NCBI GenBank assembly: GCA_964454745.1
Contig: CAYVUI010000019.1
Location: forward strand, 1-44,431
Direction of reading: 5' to 3'
From: CAYVUI01 sp964454745
Lineage (GTDB): Bacteria; Planctomycetota; Phycisphaerae; Sedimentisphaerales; Anaerohalosphaeraceae
DNA: 44,431 nt
The position numbers and the translations under genes are program-made. Below the pieces are notes generated by a model, which made no database searches, had not been told where the DNA came from, and saw only the letters and a program-made list of their open reading frames with translations. Shown in pieces: positions 7,447-15,873 of this stretch (position 1 is its first letter; the number at the start of each line of letters is the position of its first letter).

Positions 7447-8825
7447 TGCAGACGGAAAGCCCGAGACCGAATTTGATCGATTTTGAGCCTTATGTTTCGC
7501 GAATTCAAGGTGCGCAGCTTCTGCTGGCCAAGGGTTCGATTGTTCGGGTTTCCGGGATGACGGTCGAGAGCAACGGGCCGCGGATTCCTATCGGGCAGAT
7601 GTGCGTGATTTGCCGGGGGGACGGGGCTTCGATTCCCGCGGAAGTAATCGGTTTTCGCGGCGGCAACGTGATTATCCTGCCGCTGGAACCGGTGGACGGG
7701 ATTTGTCCGGGGGATACGGTGATGGCACTGAATCGTCCCAGGAGTATTCGGCTTGATGAGAATATCCTTGGGCGCGTGCTGGACGGACTGGGCAACCCGA
7801 TTGACGGGAAAGGACCGCTGGAGGGCGAGGAAGTTCGGGGGATCGAGAATGTGAGCCCGTGCCCGATGAACCGGGACATGATCGATTCGCCGCTGTCGCT
7901 TGGGATTCGTTCGATTGACGGACTTTTGACGTGCGGCAAGGGCCAGCGTGTGGGGATTTTTGCCGGCTCGGGAGTCGGTAAGAGCGTACTGCTCGGAGAG
8001 ATTGCCAACGCGAGCGAGGCGACGGTGAATGTCGTCGCGCTGGTGGGCGAACGCGGCAGAGAGGTGCGGGAATTTTTGGAAAAGGACCTGGGCCCGGAAG
8101 GATTGGCGCGGAGCGTGGTGGTAGTCGCAACGAGTGACAGTGCCCCGATCCAGCGTGTGAAGGCGGCGTTTGTGGCTGCGACGATTGCGGAATACTTCCG
8201 TGACCAGGGGGCGGATGTGCTGTTTATGATGGATTCTTTGACCCGTCTTGCACAGGCGCAGCGGGAGATCGGGCTTGCGGCGGGAGAGCCGCCGGCGACG
8301 AAGGGATATTGCCCGAGTGTGTTCTCATTGCTTCCGCGGCTGATCGAGCGGCTGGGCAAGACCGAACGGGGCAGTATTACCGGGATTTTGACGGTCCTGG
8401 TTGAGGGTGACGATTTGAATGATCCGGTGGCGGACTCGGCAAGGAGCCTGCTGGACGGGCATATTGTACTAACGCGGAAACTGGCGGACCGGGGGCATTA
8501 CCCGGCGATTGATGTGCTCAAGAGCGTGAGCCGTTTGATGTCTACGGTAGCCAGCGCGGAGCATAAGGCGGCGGCGCAGAAGATTCGTGAAATTTATTCG
8601 ACGTATATCGATGCGGAGGATTTGATCAATATCGGGGCCTTTTCGCCGGGCAGCAATAAGCGGATTGACGGCTCGATTGCCCTGATCGACTACGTGGAAG
8701 AATTCCTGGTGCAGGCGATACGTGAACGGACGGGATTTGAGCAGACGATCGGGCGGATGACGGAGATTGCCGACGCCTGGGACGAACTGCTTAGCGGCAG
8801 CAGCGGGCAAAAGGCGAAATCGTGA
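7446..8825 (+). CDS. fliI: Flagellum-specific ATPase FliI
   Basis: A 459-residue ATPase with the Walker A loop AGSGVGKS (about residues 173-180), GERGREVREFLE and the Walker B region VLFMMDSLTRLAQAQREIGLAAGEPPATKGY, all diagnostic of the F1-like FliI/YscN family. It hexamerises under the export gate and helps unload export substrates and chaperones. Length is typical (about 435-460). It overlaps fliH by one base upstream and fliJ by four bases (GTGA) downstream, so fliH-fliI-fliJ are translationally coupled. Confidence 0.97.
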   Translation: MQTESPRPNLIDFEPYVSRIQGAQLLLAKGSIVRVSGMTVESNGPRIPIGQMCVICRGDGASIPAEVIGFRGGNVIILPLEPVDGICPGDTVMALNRPRSIRLDENILGRVLDGLGNPIDGKGPLEGEEVRGIENVSPCPMNRDMIDSPLSLGIRSIDGLLTCGKGQRVGIFAGSGVGKSVLLGEIANASEATVNVVALVGERGREVREFLEKDLGPEGLARSVVVVATSDSAPIQRVKAAFVAATIAEYFRDQGADVLFMMDSLTRLAQAQREIGLAAGEPPATKGYCPSVFSLLPRLIERLGKTERGSITGILTVLVEGDDLNDPVADSARSLLDGHIVLTRKLADRGHYPAIDVLKSVSRLMSTVASAEHKAAAQKIREIYSTYIDAEDLINIGAFSPGSNKRIDGSIALIDYVEEFLVQAIRERTGFEQTIGRMTEIADAWDELLSGSSGQKAKS

Positions 8826-9310
8826 AGAAGTTTGCCTGGCGGCTCCAGCGGCTCCTTGACATCAAGTTGAAACAGGAAGATGCGCTTCGCGGCGAACTGG
8901 CGGCCTTGACGGAAAAGCAGGTATCTGTTCGCGGGCTGATCCTTGAGATTAAGACGCAGGTGCGTGAGCGGCTCGAACAGCTCGGGCAGGTGGAAGCATC
9001 GCAGCGAATCCATGAGCAAGCGTTTTTCATGCGGTTTGCGGACACCATCCGCCAGCAGCTCGACAGTCTGGATCAGAAGCTGCGGGAGCTGGAAACGAAG
9101 CGGCAGGAAAAGATTCAGGAAATTCTGCAGGCACGCAAGCAGCGGATGACGCTTGAGGGCCTGCGGCAAAAGGCGTATGAAGAATACGAGGAAGAGGTGA
9201 AGAAATTCGAGCAGAATCAGCTCGATGATCGAAATTGTGTCCGCTATGCACGGATGGCCCTGAGCGAAAACATAAGCGAGGACCTGAAGACGGCATACAA
9301 GACCTGGTAA
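8822..9310 (+). CDS. fliJ: Flagellar export chaperone/stalk protein FliJ
   Basis: A 162-residue, almost entirely helical, coiled-coil protein (KKFAWRLQRLLDIKLKQEDALR at the start), the typical FliJ pattern and length. FliJ resembles the gamma subunit of F1 and links the FliI hexamer to FlhA. The start is GTG at 8822, overlapping the fliI stop. Because the usual FliJ partner is the FlhA C-terminal domain, it matters that the FlhA-like gene in this operon lacks that domain. Confidence 0.88.
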   Translation: MKKFAWRLQRLLDIKLKQEDALRGELAALTEKQVSVRGLILEIKTQVRERLEQLGQVEASQRIHEQAFFMRFADTIRQQLDSLDQKLRELETKRQEKIQEILQARKQRMTLEGLRQKAYEEYEEEVKKFEQNQLDDRNCVRYARMALSENISEDLKTAYKTW

Positions 9311-9386
9311 TACTTGTTGAGAGTAAAAAAATGATAAATGTTCATTTAACTGCCGGGGTTGGCAGGGAAAATGAAGGGATTTTGAC

Positions 9387-10061
9387 ATGAAGAAACTGTA
9401 TATCATCATTTTGATCGGCCTGACATTGTTGAGTTTTGCTGTCGCGTTTGGCGTGACGTTTTTTATCAACCGTTCACGTCCGAACCTGCTCGATGAGCCC
9501 GCGGAGGGACAGGCCCAGGCTGCAATGTCGGAAACGGATACTCCCGGGGCGATTTTTATCGGCGGCGGAGACGATGAGCTGTCGATGAGTATGAGCGAAA
9601 AGCAGCTCCAGAGCCTGATCTATGACATCCGCGAGAAGATGAAGGAGTATGACTATAAGGAAGAGCAGCTCGATAAACGTGAAGAACGCCTGAATATGGT
9701 CAGTACAGCCCTGCAGGAGGACATCGCGCGTTTAAATGACCTTCGTGCGCAATTGACGACGACGCTGGCGAGTATCAAGCAGCAGGAGCAAAACCTGCAA
9801 AAGTCGCTGTTGGAAATTGACGACATAGAAAAGGCGAATATGCAGCGTATTGCGGAACGTTATGACAAGATGGACACTTTGCAGGCATCGGTAATCATGA
9901 TAAATATGGTCGAGAACAAGCAGATTGACGATGTCGCATTGATATTGAATTTTATGTCGGAACGCCAGAGCGCAAAGCTGCTGGGAGAGATTGGAAACGA
10001 TAATCCGGAGATTGCCACAGCCCTGAACGCGAAGCTTGCGCATATTAAGGAGATTCAATAA
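9387..10061 (+). CDS. MotE/FlbB-like coiled-coil membrane protein
   Basis: A 224-residue protein with one N-terminal membrane helix (about residues 4-26), a linker, a long coiled coil (about residues 70-165) and a small C-terminal helical domain (FMSERQSAKLLGEIGNDNPEIATALNAKLA) like the MgtE N-terminal fold. This is the architecture of MotE-type proteins and of spirochaetal FlbB. FlbB is encoded at the same place, between fliJ and the stator genes, and forms a collar around the motor. A periplasmic scaffold for the stator is therefore likely. Its stop is 3 bases from motA. The 76-base gap upstream shows no sigma-54 core. Family assignment is moderately sure; the motor role is inferred from position. 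Confidence 0.75.
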   Translation: MKKLYIIILIGLTLLSFAVAFGVTFFINRSRPNLLDEPAEGQAQAAMSETDTPGAIFIGGGDDELSMSMSEKQLQSLIYDIREKMKEYDYKEEQLDKREERLNMVSTALQEDIARLNDLRAQLTTTLASIKQQEQNLQKSLLEIDDIEKANMQRIAERYDKMDTLQASVIMINMVENKQIDDVALILNFMSERQSAKLLGEIGNDNPEIATALNAKLAHIKEIQ

Positions 10062-10064
10062 GCT

Positions 10065-10835
10065 ATGGATATTGCAACCCTAATCGGTATTGTACTGGGT
10101 TTTATCGTCCTGGGCCTTGCGGTTTCGGGCGGCGAGGGGATTATGCTGTTTGTGGACATTCCTTCGCTGGCGGTGGTTGTGGGCGGAATGCTGTGCGCGA
10201 CGCTGATTCATTTTTCGCTCGGGCAGTTTCTGAGCATTTTCAAGATTATGAAGAAGACGTTTGTCAACAAGATTCCGCAGCCGCAGGAACTGATCCAGCA
10301 GATGGTGAATTTCGCGGCGATTAACCGGCGTGACGGTGCACTGGCCCTGGAAGAGCAGATTCGCAAGGTCAATAACGGCTTTATCGAGAAGGGTTTGCAG
10401 ATGCTCATCGACGGGCAGGAAGAGGAGTGGATCCGGGATATGATGACGCTGGAGGTGCAGTACACGACCGAGCGGCACAGCAAGGGCAAGAAGATTTTGG
10501 ATTTTATGGGCTCTGCGGCCCCGGCATTCGGGATGGTCGGTACGCTGATCGGGCTGGTGAAGATGCTGGCGAACCTGGAGGACCCGTCGGGGATTGGTGC
10601 AGGTATGGCGTTGGCGCTGATTACAACGTTTTATGGTGCGGTGATGGCGAACTTGATTTTTATCCCGCTTGCGGGGAAGCTGAGTATTTACTCGGCGGCG
10701 GAGATTTTGGCAATGGAGATGATAACCGAGGGGATTTGTGCGATCAGCCGGGGTGAGAACCCGACGGTGATCCGTGAAAAGATGCAGTCGTTTATCTCGC
10801 CGAGAAGCCGTGAGGATGTCAAGGCGAAGGTCTAG
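10065..10835 (+). CDS. motA: Flagellar stator protein MotA
   Basis: A 256-residue MotA/PomA-type protein with four membrane segments, two near the start (about residues 5-50) and two in the conserved region APAFGMVGTLIGLVKMLANLED and MALALITTFYGAVMANLIFIPLA. The conserved proline of PAFGMVGT is present. The cytoplasmic loop between helices 2 and 3 carries the charged segment that contacts FliG. The gene is followed immediately by two motB-like genes, so one MotA is paired with two different MotB-type subunits. Confidence 0.96.
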   Translation: MDIATLIGIVLGFIVLGLAVSGGEGIMLFVDIPSLAVVVGGMLCATLIHFSLGQFLSIFKIMKKTFVNKIPQPQELIQQMVNFAAINRRDGALALEEQIRKVNNGFIEKGLQMLIDGQEEEWIRDMMTLEVQYTTERHSKGKKILDFMGSAAPAFGMVGTLIGLVKMLANLEDPSGIGAGMALALITTFYGAVMANLIFIPLAGKLSIYSAAEILAMEMITEGICAISRGENPTVIREKMQSFISPRSREDVKAKV

Positions 10836-10844
10836 TGATCGGAT

Positions 10845-11504
10845 ATGGCGGAACTGAAGAAAAAAGTTGAAGAAGATGAACCGGCCGGCGCGCCGGACTG
10901 GATGGTGACGTTTAGTGACTGTATGACGCTGCTGCTGACGTTTTTTGTGCTGATATTGAGTTTTTCGTCTTTCAAGCCGAAAACGCTGGGCAGCCTGGCG
11001 TCTTCTTTTGCGCATGCGATGCCGGCGGTTGGGCTGTCGTTTACGTCGGAGAAAGAGTCGGTGCATGACAACCAGCAGGCGCGGGAGCTGGAGAAGATTA
11101 ACGACGGCTCGGAGACGAGGACGGTTACGGATAAATCGACCTCGAACTTCATGAAGGAGAAAAAGCCGCTTGATTTCAAGAATCTCAAGGTATTTACGGT
11201 GCCGTCGAACCGGATTTTTTTGGGCAATGGTGCGGTTTTGAGCAAGGAGGGCAAGGAACTGTGCGAAAAGTTTGTGAAGTTTCTGCAGAAGATGCCCAGC
11301 CGGATTGTCGTCAGCGAAAACGGGGGCGGGTACAACAAGGATATCGGGCTGACGCGGGCGCTGGCGATCCTGGACCAGATGACTCGGGGTACGGGGATCA
11401 GCCGGACTCGTTTTAATATTACGTCTTCTTCGCTGATGATGGGCAAGACGGATGACGAGCGGTATGTTGAGATTACGCTTCTGGAGCCGGGGATTTACGA
11501 ATGA
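10845..11504 (+). CDS. motB: MotB-family stator protein, first paralogue (divergent OmpA domain)
   Basis: A 219-residue MotB-type protein. The membrane segment reads PDWMVTFSDCMTLLLTFFVLI, with the essential ion-binding Asp in FSD and the family's MTLLLTFF pattern. The C-terminal domain (about residues 100-215) aligns with the OmpA/MotB peptidoglycan-binding fold only loosely: I see FLGNGAVLSKEGKELCEKFVKFL and DIGLTRALAILDQM, but not the usual NxxLSxxRAxxV motif. It is shorter than typical MotB (about 250-300). It overlaps the second motB by four bases (ATGA). It may be a stator subunit with altered cell-wall binding, forming a mixed stator with its neighbour. Confidence 0.87.
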   Translation: MAELKKKVEEDEPAGAPDWMVTFSDCMTLLLTFFVLILSFSSFKPKTLGSLASSFAHAMPAVGLSFTSEKESVHDNQQARELEKINDGSETRTVTDKSTSNFMKEKKPLDFKNLKVFTVPSNRIFLGNGAVLSKEGKELCEKFVKFLQKMPSRIVVSENGGGYNKDIGLTRALAILDQMTRGTGISRTRFNITSSSLMMGKTDDERYVEITLLEPGIYE

Positions 11505-12232
11505 GCGCGGCGCGAAAAAAAGAGGACAAGGGGCCGGGGGTACCGGGGTACATTGTCACATTTTCGGATATGATTACACTTCTTTTGACGTTTTTCGTGA
11601 TGCTTTTGAGCATGGCCGAGGAGCAGCATGAGGAGCTTTTTGAGATCGGCAAGACGTCATTTAAGCGTGCCCTGGCGGATTTTGGTGTTTCCGGGTTTAT
11701 GATCAGCAAGAGCAGCGGCGTGGATTTTGATTATCCCAAGCCCAAGCACAAGATTGACGAGGGTGAGGAACAGCCCGAACACCGCAGTATTGACGCGGAA
11801 ACGGAGATGATGCGGCGGGTGGTGCTGGATCTCGAGCGGACGATGAAGATTTCGCCGTCGCAGATTTCGGGCAAGACCAAGACATTTACGGTCACGGATA
11901 TCCATTTTGAGCGAGACAGTTGGGCACTTGACAAGCCTGCAATGGACTTTCTGGATCGATATTCATCGAATTTAAAGGAGAGTGTATTCTCCGACAGCGT
12001 GATTATTTACGTGGTAGGGATCGCGAATTCGGAGCCGACGGAGAAGCGGCAATGGATCGTTTCGACGCTTCGGGCCCAGAAAGTGGCGGAATATCTGCGG
12101 AGTACGCTGCCGCGACACTTAAAATGGCACGTTGTGTACTGGGGGGCCGGGCCGGGCGGTGACTGGACCGGGAAGAAGGGATTGGTGAACAAGGATACGG
12201 AGATTTTCATGACGGTGCTGCTGCCTGAATAG
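11501..12232 (+). CDS. motB: MotB-family stator protein, second paralogue
   Basis: A 243-residue MotB-type protein. The membrane segment GYIVTFSDMITLLLTFFVMLL keeps the ion-binding Asp. The periplasmic part contains a linker and an OmpA-like domain: DIHFERDSWALDKPAMDFLDRYSSNL, VVGIANSEP, STLRAQKVAEYLRSTL. The last segment is the usual peptidoglycan-binding helix pattern, so this copy looks more canonical than the one before it. Both copies start with a short charged tail followed by (D/G)(W/Y)(M/I)VTFSD, so they arose by duplication. No fliL follows; a 158-base gap with a sigma-54 promoter separates it from fliO. Confidence 0.9.
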   Translation: MSAARKKEDKGPGVPGYIVTFSDMITLLLTFFVMLLSMAEEQHEELFEIGKTSFKRALADFGVSGFMISKSSGVDFDYPKPKHKIDEGEEQPEHRSIDAETEMMRRVVLDLERTMKISPSQISGKTKTFTVTDIHFERDSWALDKPAMDFLDRYSSNLKESVFSDSVIIYVVGIANSEPTEKRQWIVSTLRAQKVAEYLRSTLPRHLKWHVVYWGAGPGGDWTGKKGLVNKDTEIFMTVLLPE

Positions 12233-12336
12233 GGAATCCGTGTTCGGGCGTTCAATAATCTGACAGACTGTGCGATTGTTCGACAGATCGCGGGGGAGAG
12301 GTACGTTTTGAGGGCACTGCGGGGGGCAGGTTTTCG

Positions 12337-12352
12337 GGCACATCATTTGCAT
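12337..12352 (+). promoter_or_regulatory. Sigma-54 (-24/-12) promoter before fliO
   Basis: GGCAC-ATCAT-TTGCAT, with GG at 12337-12338 and GC at 12349-12350 exactly 10 bases apart. It differs from the flgB promoter mainly by G instead of T before the GG. The predicted transcript start is near 12362, about 29 bases before the fliO ATG at 12391. This would allow fliO-fliP-fliQ-fliR-flhB to be transcribed separately from the flgB operon by the same sigma factor. Confidence 0.78.
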
Positions 12353-12390
12353 ACCTATAGGTTCAGTTGATCTATACGGAGAGTTATTGT

Positions 12391-12909
12391 ATGCAAATGA
12401 GACATTCAAGGCTGGTTTTGGCGATAGGACTGCTGGGGTGCATTTTCCTGCTTCAGGGAGTTTGTTTGGGCCGGGAATCGGTTGAATCCGAGACGGAGAA
12501 CCCCCCTGCCGAGCAGAAAACGGCGGACGAGGCCAAAGCGGAGAAACCCCAGAGCCTCAAGGATTGGCTGGAAGAAGATGAGGATGTGGAAAATGGACCT
12601 CCGGGGGAGAAATTCAGCCTGATTCGGCAGTTGATTACATCGCTGGTTTTTGTGGGAATCCTGGGCGCGGGGGTATGGTTTGTGTCGAAAAAAATCAGCC
12701 CGAAGATGATCCAGGCCAAAGGGGGAGAGCTTGAACTGGTCGAGAGTTTGAGCCTGGGTGGGCAAAAGGGAATTCACCTGATTTCGATCCGGGGACGGGA
12801 AAGCCTGGTTGTGGCCAGTACGAAGGAGGGGCTTAGCCTTTTGTGTGAGATTGCGCCGGGCGGTGAAGGAAATGAGATCGCGGATGCAGATACGGGAAAT
12901 CCATTATGA
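12391..12909 (+). CDS. fliO: Flagellar export-gate assembly protein FliO
   Basis: A 172-residue protein with an N-terminal signal peptide (LVLAIGLLGCIFLLQGVCLG), an acidic periplasmic linker, one membrane helix (LITSLVFVGILGAGVWFVSKKI, about residues 80-100) and a short cytoplasmic domain with the FliO/FliZ pattern GGELELVESLSLGGQKGIHLISIRGRESLVVAS. FliO assists assembly of the FliP ring. I chose the ATG at 12391 because of the ACGGAGAG ribosome site at 12376-12383; a TTG eight codons upstream is open but lacks support. It overlaps fliP by four bases (ATGA). Confidence 0.86.
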   Translation: MQMRHSRLVLAIGLLGCIFLLQGVCLGRESVESETENPPAEQKTADEAKAEKPQSLKDWLEEDEDVENGPPGEKFSLIRQLITSLVFVGILGAGVWFVSKKISPKMIQAKGGELELVESLSLGGQKGIHLISIRGRESLVVASTKEGLSLLCEIAPGGEGNEIADADTGNPL

Positions 12910-13736
12910 CGCAGACGATTCGATGGATATGGGTTTTGGTCCTGATCTTGGGAGCGGCGGGCTTTTCGCTGGGTGCGGAGGAAGAACGCGGTGATTTCGG
13001 CGAGATGGGCGAAGAGGTCGAGCAGGAACTGGAATCGAGTATGCCGTCGATCCCGGACCTGATGGATGTGATCGACAAGGCCTCAAGGCCGGAGGGGGAA
13101 GAAAAACCGGACTGGACGACTCCGGTCAAGCTGGTGTTTCTCTTCTCGATGCTGGCGGTTTTGCCGAGCCTGATGGTGATGACGACATCGTTTACTCGGA
13201 TCGTGATTGTGCTGAGTTTTGCGCGGCGCGCGATCAGTACGCAGAATATCCCGCCGACGATTGCGCTGATGGGGCTGGGGCTGTTTTTGACGCTGTACAC
13301 GATGGCGCCGACATTTGAGAAGATTAACCGTGACGCGATTCAGCCGTATCTCAATGACGAGATCCAGTTTACCGAGGCGTCTGAGATCGCGGGCGGCGCG
13401 ATGAAGAATTTCATGATCCACCAGACGCGGAAAAATGACCTTGCGGTTTTTATCAAGATGGCGAAGATTCGCGTGCCGGAAACGCCGCAGGAGCTGGGGC
13501 TGCATATCGTGGTGCCGGCGTTTATTATCAGCGAGTTTCGCACGGCGTTTGAGATGGGGTGTTTGTTGTTTATCCCGTTTTTGCTTTTGGACCTTGTGAT
13601 CGCGAGTATCCTGCTCAGCGCGGGGATGATGATGCTGCCGCCGGTGATGATCTCGCTGCCGTTTAAGCTGATCCTGTTTATCCTGATCGACGGATGGGGG
13701 ATTTTGGCGAACAGTTTGAGTTTGAGTTTTCGATAG
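12906..13736 (+). CDS. fliP: Flagellar export-gate protein FliP
   Basis: A 276-residue FliP with a signal peptide (residues 1-24), an acidic periplasmic stretch (25-75), then the conserved core LPSLMVMTTSFTRIVIVLSFARRAI and IPPTIALMGLGLFLT, and the C-terminal membrane pair FEMGCLLFIPFLLLDLVIASILLSAGMMMLPPVMISLPFKLILFILIDGW. The signatures are full-strength. Five FliP copies with FliQ and FliR form the protein channel of the flagellar type III gate. It overlaps fliO and is followed by fliQ after 11 bases. Confidence 0.97.
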   Translation: MTQTIRWIWVLVLILGAAGFSLGAEEERGDFGEMGEEVEQELESSMPSIPDLMDVIDKASRPEGEEKPDWTTPVKLVFLFSMLAVLPSLMVMTTSFTRIVIVLSFARRAISTQNIPPTIALMGLGLFLTLYTMAPTFEKINRDAIQPYLNDEIQFTEASEIAGGAMKNFMIHQTRKNDLAVFIKMAKIRVPETPQELGLHIVVPAFIISEFRTAFEMGCLLFIPFLLLDLVIASILLSAGMMMLPPVMISLPFKLILFILIDGWGILANSLSLSFR

Positions 13737-13747
13737 AGGACAAGCGC

Positions 13748-14020
13748 ATGGATATTAATTATATATTGTATCTTGGTCGGCACACGCTGGAGACGGCTTT
13801 GCTGATTTCGGCGCCGCTTTTGCTGGTCTGTATGGGGATGGGTATTTTTATCTCGCTGTTCCAGGCGGTGACCTCGCTGAAAGATATGACGCTGACGATT
13901 GTACCCAAGCTGCTGGCGATGAGTATTGCGACGCTGGTTTTCGGGAACTGGATGATGCAGATGCTGATCAAGTTTACGTATGAGATTTTTAACCAGATTC
14001 AGAGTTACGGTCAGCCCTGA
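13748..14020 (+). CDS. fliQ: Flagellar export-gate protein FliQ
   Basis: A 90-residue, two-helix membrane protein of exact FliQ length. It has APLLLVCMGMGIFISLFQAVTSLKDMTLTIVPKLLAM and LVFGNWMMQML, matching the family pattern AxPxLxxxxxxGxxISxFQAxTxxxExTLxxxPK. The ATG at 13748 gives the family length; an upstream TTG in the same frame would overlap fliP. The stop codon overlaps the fliR ATG by one base. Part of the FliPQR channel. Confidence 0.95.
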   Translation: MDINYILYLGRHTLETALLISAPLLLVCMGMGIFISLFQAVTSLKDMTLTIVPKLLAMSIATLVFGNWMMQMLIKFTYEIFNQIQSYGQP

Positions 14021-14772
14021 TGGAATTTTTGAACGCGAAGATTTTTGGTTTTATACTGATTCTCGCGCGGGTGGGCGCGTTTTTCGCGACTTCGCCGGTG
14101 TTCGGTTGGAAGTCGATCCCGATGCGTGTCAAGACTGGGATGATGGTGACGTTTTCGATTTTTGTGGCCAGCATTGTGCCGCTGCCTTTGCGGGTTGGGG
14201 ATTTGAACCCGATTGAAATGATTTTGCTGCTTTCGCGTGAGGTGATTTACGGGCTGGCGCTGGGGCTGATCGCATGGATGATTTTTACGTCGGTCAAGCT
14301 TTGCGCGCGGGTGATCGAAAGGCAGATGGGCCTTGCACTGGCCAGTGTGATGGACCCGCTGAGCGAGGACCAAGGCAACCCGCTGGGTATTCTGCTTGAG
14401 ATTATTTTTATCCTGCTGTTTTTCGCGGTCAACGGGCATCACCTGCTGATGCAGTCGATTGTGGTCAGCTATGACCATTTCGCGGCGGCGGGCCCTTTGG
14501 AGCTGGGCAAGCTGGTCGAGAGCATAATATTTGCAGGCAGTACGATGCTGCTGATCGCGCTGAAGCTTTCGGCCCCGATTTTAGCGGCGTTTTTGTTAAT
14601 GATGATGATTATGGCGGTGATGGCCCGGATCGCGCCGGAGATGAATATCCTGTTTCTTTCGCTGCCGATTCGTGTCGGGATCGGTATTTTGCTGACGGGT
14701 CTTTTTATCCCGTTTATTTTGAGCTACGTTCGTTATTTTGACGTGATTCTTGACCGGGTTCTCCCTTTTTAG
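14020..14772 (+). CDS. fliR: Flagellar export-gate protein FliR
   Basis: A 250-residue polytopic membrane protein with the FliR pattern: FGFILILARVGAFFATSPVFGWKSIPMRVKTGM at the start, ISREVIYGLALGLIAWM in the middle (here LLSREVIYGLALGLIAWM), and APILAAFLLMMMIMAVMARIAPEMNILFLSLPIRVGIGI towards the end. Length is typical. It caps the FliP5FliQ4FliR1 channel. It overlaps fliQ by one base and lies 12 bases before flhB. Confidence 0.96.
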   Translation: MEFLNAKIFGFILILARVGAFFATSPVFGWKSIPMRVKTGMMVTFSIFVASIVPLPLRVGDLNPIEMILLLSREVIYGLALGLIAWMIFTSVKLCARVIERQMGLALASVMDPLSEDQGNPLGILLEIIFILLFFAVNGHHLLMQSIVVSYDHFAAAGPLELGKLVESIIFAGSTMLLIALKLSAPILAAFLLMMMIMAVMARIAPEMNILFLSLPIRVGIGILLTGLFIPFILSYVRYFDVILDRVLPF

Positions 14773-14784
14773 AGTACAATTGTT

Positions 14785-15858
14785 ATGGCGGAAACCGCAC
14801 AGGAAAAGACCGAACAACCTACCTCGCGGCAACTGAGCCGTGCCCGCAAAGAGGGGCAGGTTCCGATGAGCCAGGAGATGATGTCCGCGGTGATGCTGGT
14901 GGCGTTAACCGCCCTGGTGGCCCTGCTGGGCGCGCGTCTTGCGAACTGGGCCATGGTGGAAATGTCGGAAAGTTTTCGGCTACGACATGATGTCCTCTCT
15001 GACAGCGAGGTGTTTCACAAATACATCGTTCAAAAGAGTATGGCGGCGTTTTGGATTTCGCTGCCGTACCTGGCGGTGGTTTTCGTCATCAGTACGGTGA
15101 CCAATTTCGCGATCAGCGGCAAGACGTTTAATACGGCCCAGGTGCTGAAGCTGAAATTTGACATCATTAACCCGATGGCGGGTTTCAAGGCGATGTTTTC
15201 CAAGAAGGCACTGATTAAGCTGGGGCTTTCGATTGTCAAGATCCTGTTCATCGGGACGATTGCGTATTACTTCATGCGTGAAAAGATACTCGAGATGGCA
15301 GGCATGCAGTGGGCGTGGGACATGGGGATTTTGGCGGGGATTTCGGGGCTGATCCTTCAGTTGATGATCCGGGTTTGCCTTGGGGTGGTGATTATCGGGA
15401 TTATTGACCTGGTGTACCAGAAGTGGAAATATATTGAAGATCTGAAAATGACCAAGCAGCAGGTCAAGGATGAGCAGAAGGACTCGGACGGTCCGCCGGA
15501 AGTGAAGAAGAAGATCCGCCAAAAGCAGTTCGAGGCGGGTCTGCGGCGGATGATGCAGGCGGTGCCGGATGCGAATGTTGTGCTGGTCAACCCGACGCAC
15601 TACGCGGTGGCACTGAAGTATGACCCGGAGACGATGGCATCGCCGATTGTGGTGGCCAAGGGTAAGGATCATATCTGCGAGAAGATCAAGGACACGGCCC
15701 GTGCATACGGGGTACCGATTATTCGCCGTCCGAGTTTGACGCGAAACCTGTACGCGAGTACGGAAGTGAACCAGGCGATACCGGAAAAACTGTATATCGC
15801 GGTGGCGGAGGTTCTGGCACTGATCCATCGCCTGCGGCATACGGGTGTCGGGCGGTAA
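14785..15858 (+). CDS. flhB: Flagellar export switch protein FlhB
   Basis: A 357-residue FlhB of standard length. It has the N-terminal EKTEQPTSRQLSRARKEGQVPMSQEM motif, four membrane segments, then a basic cytoplasmic helix (DEQKDSDGPPEVKKKIRQKQFE). The autocleavage site is NPTH at residues 269-272, in VVLVNPTHYAVALKYDPE. Cleavage between N and P switches export from rod/hook to filament substrates, so this copy should be functional. The ATG has no clear Shine-Dalgarno. The next gene, 15 bases on, occupies the place where flhA normally sits. Confidence 0.97.
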   Translation: MAETAQEKTEQPTSRQLSRARKEGQVPMSQEMMSAVMLVALTALVALLGARLANWAMVEMSESFRLRHDVLSDSEVFHKYIVQKSMAAFWISLPYLAVVFVISTVTNFAISGKTFNTAQVLKLKFDIINPMAGFKAMFSKKALIKLGLSIVKILFIGTIAYYFMREKILEMAGMQWAWDMGILAGISGLILQLMIRVCLGVVIIGIIDLVYQKWKYIEDLKMTKQQVKDEQKDSDGPPEVKKKIRQKQFEAGLRRMMQAVPDANVVLVNPTHYAVALKYDPETMASPIVVAKGKDHICEKIKDTARAYGVPIIRRPSLTRNLYASTEVNQAIPEKLYIAVAEVLALIHRLRHTGVGR

Positions 15859-15873
15859 TTTAGAACGGAGATT

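Noticed and set aside
10080..11066. Long open frame antisense to motA and the first motB
   Set aside because: Arg/His-rich mirror frame crossing two real genes.
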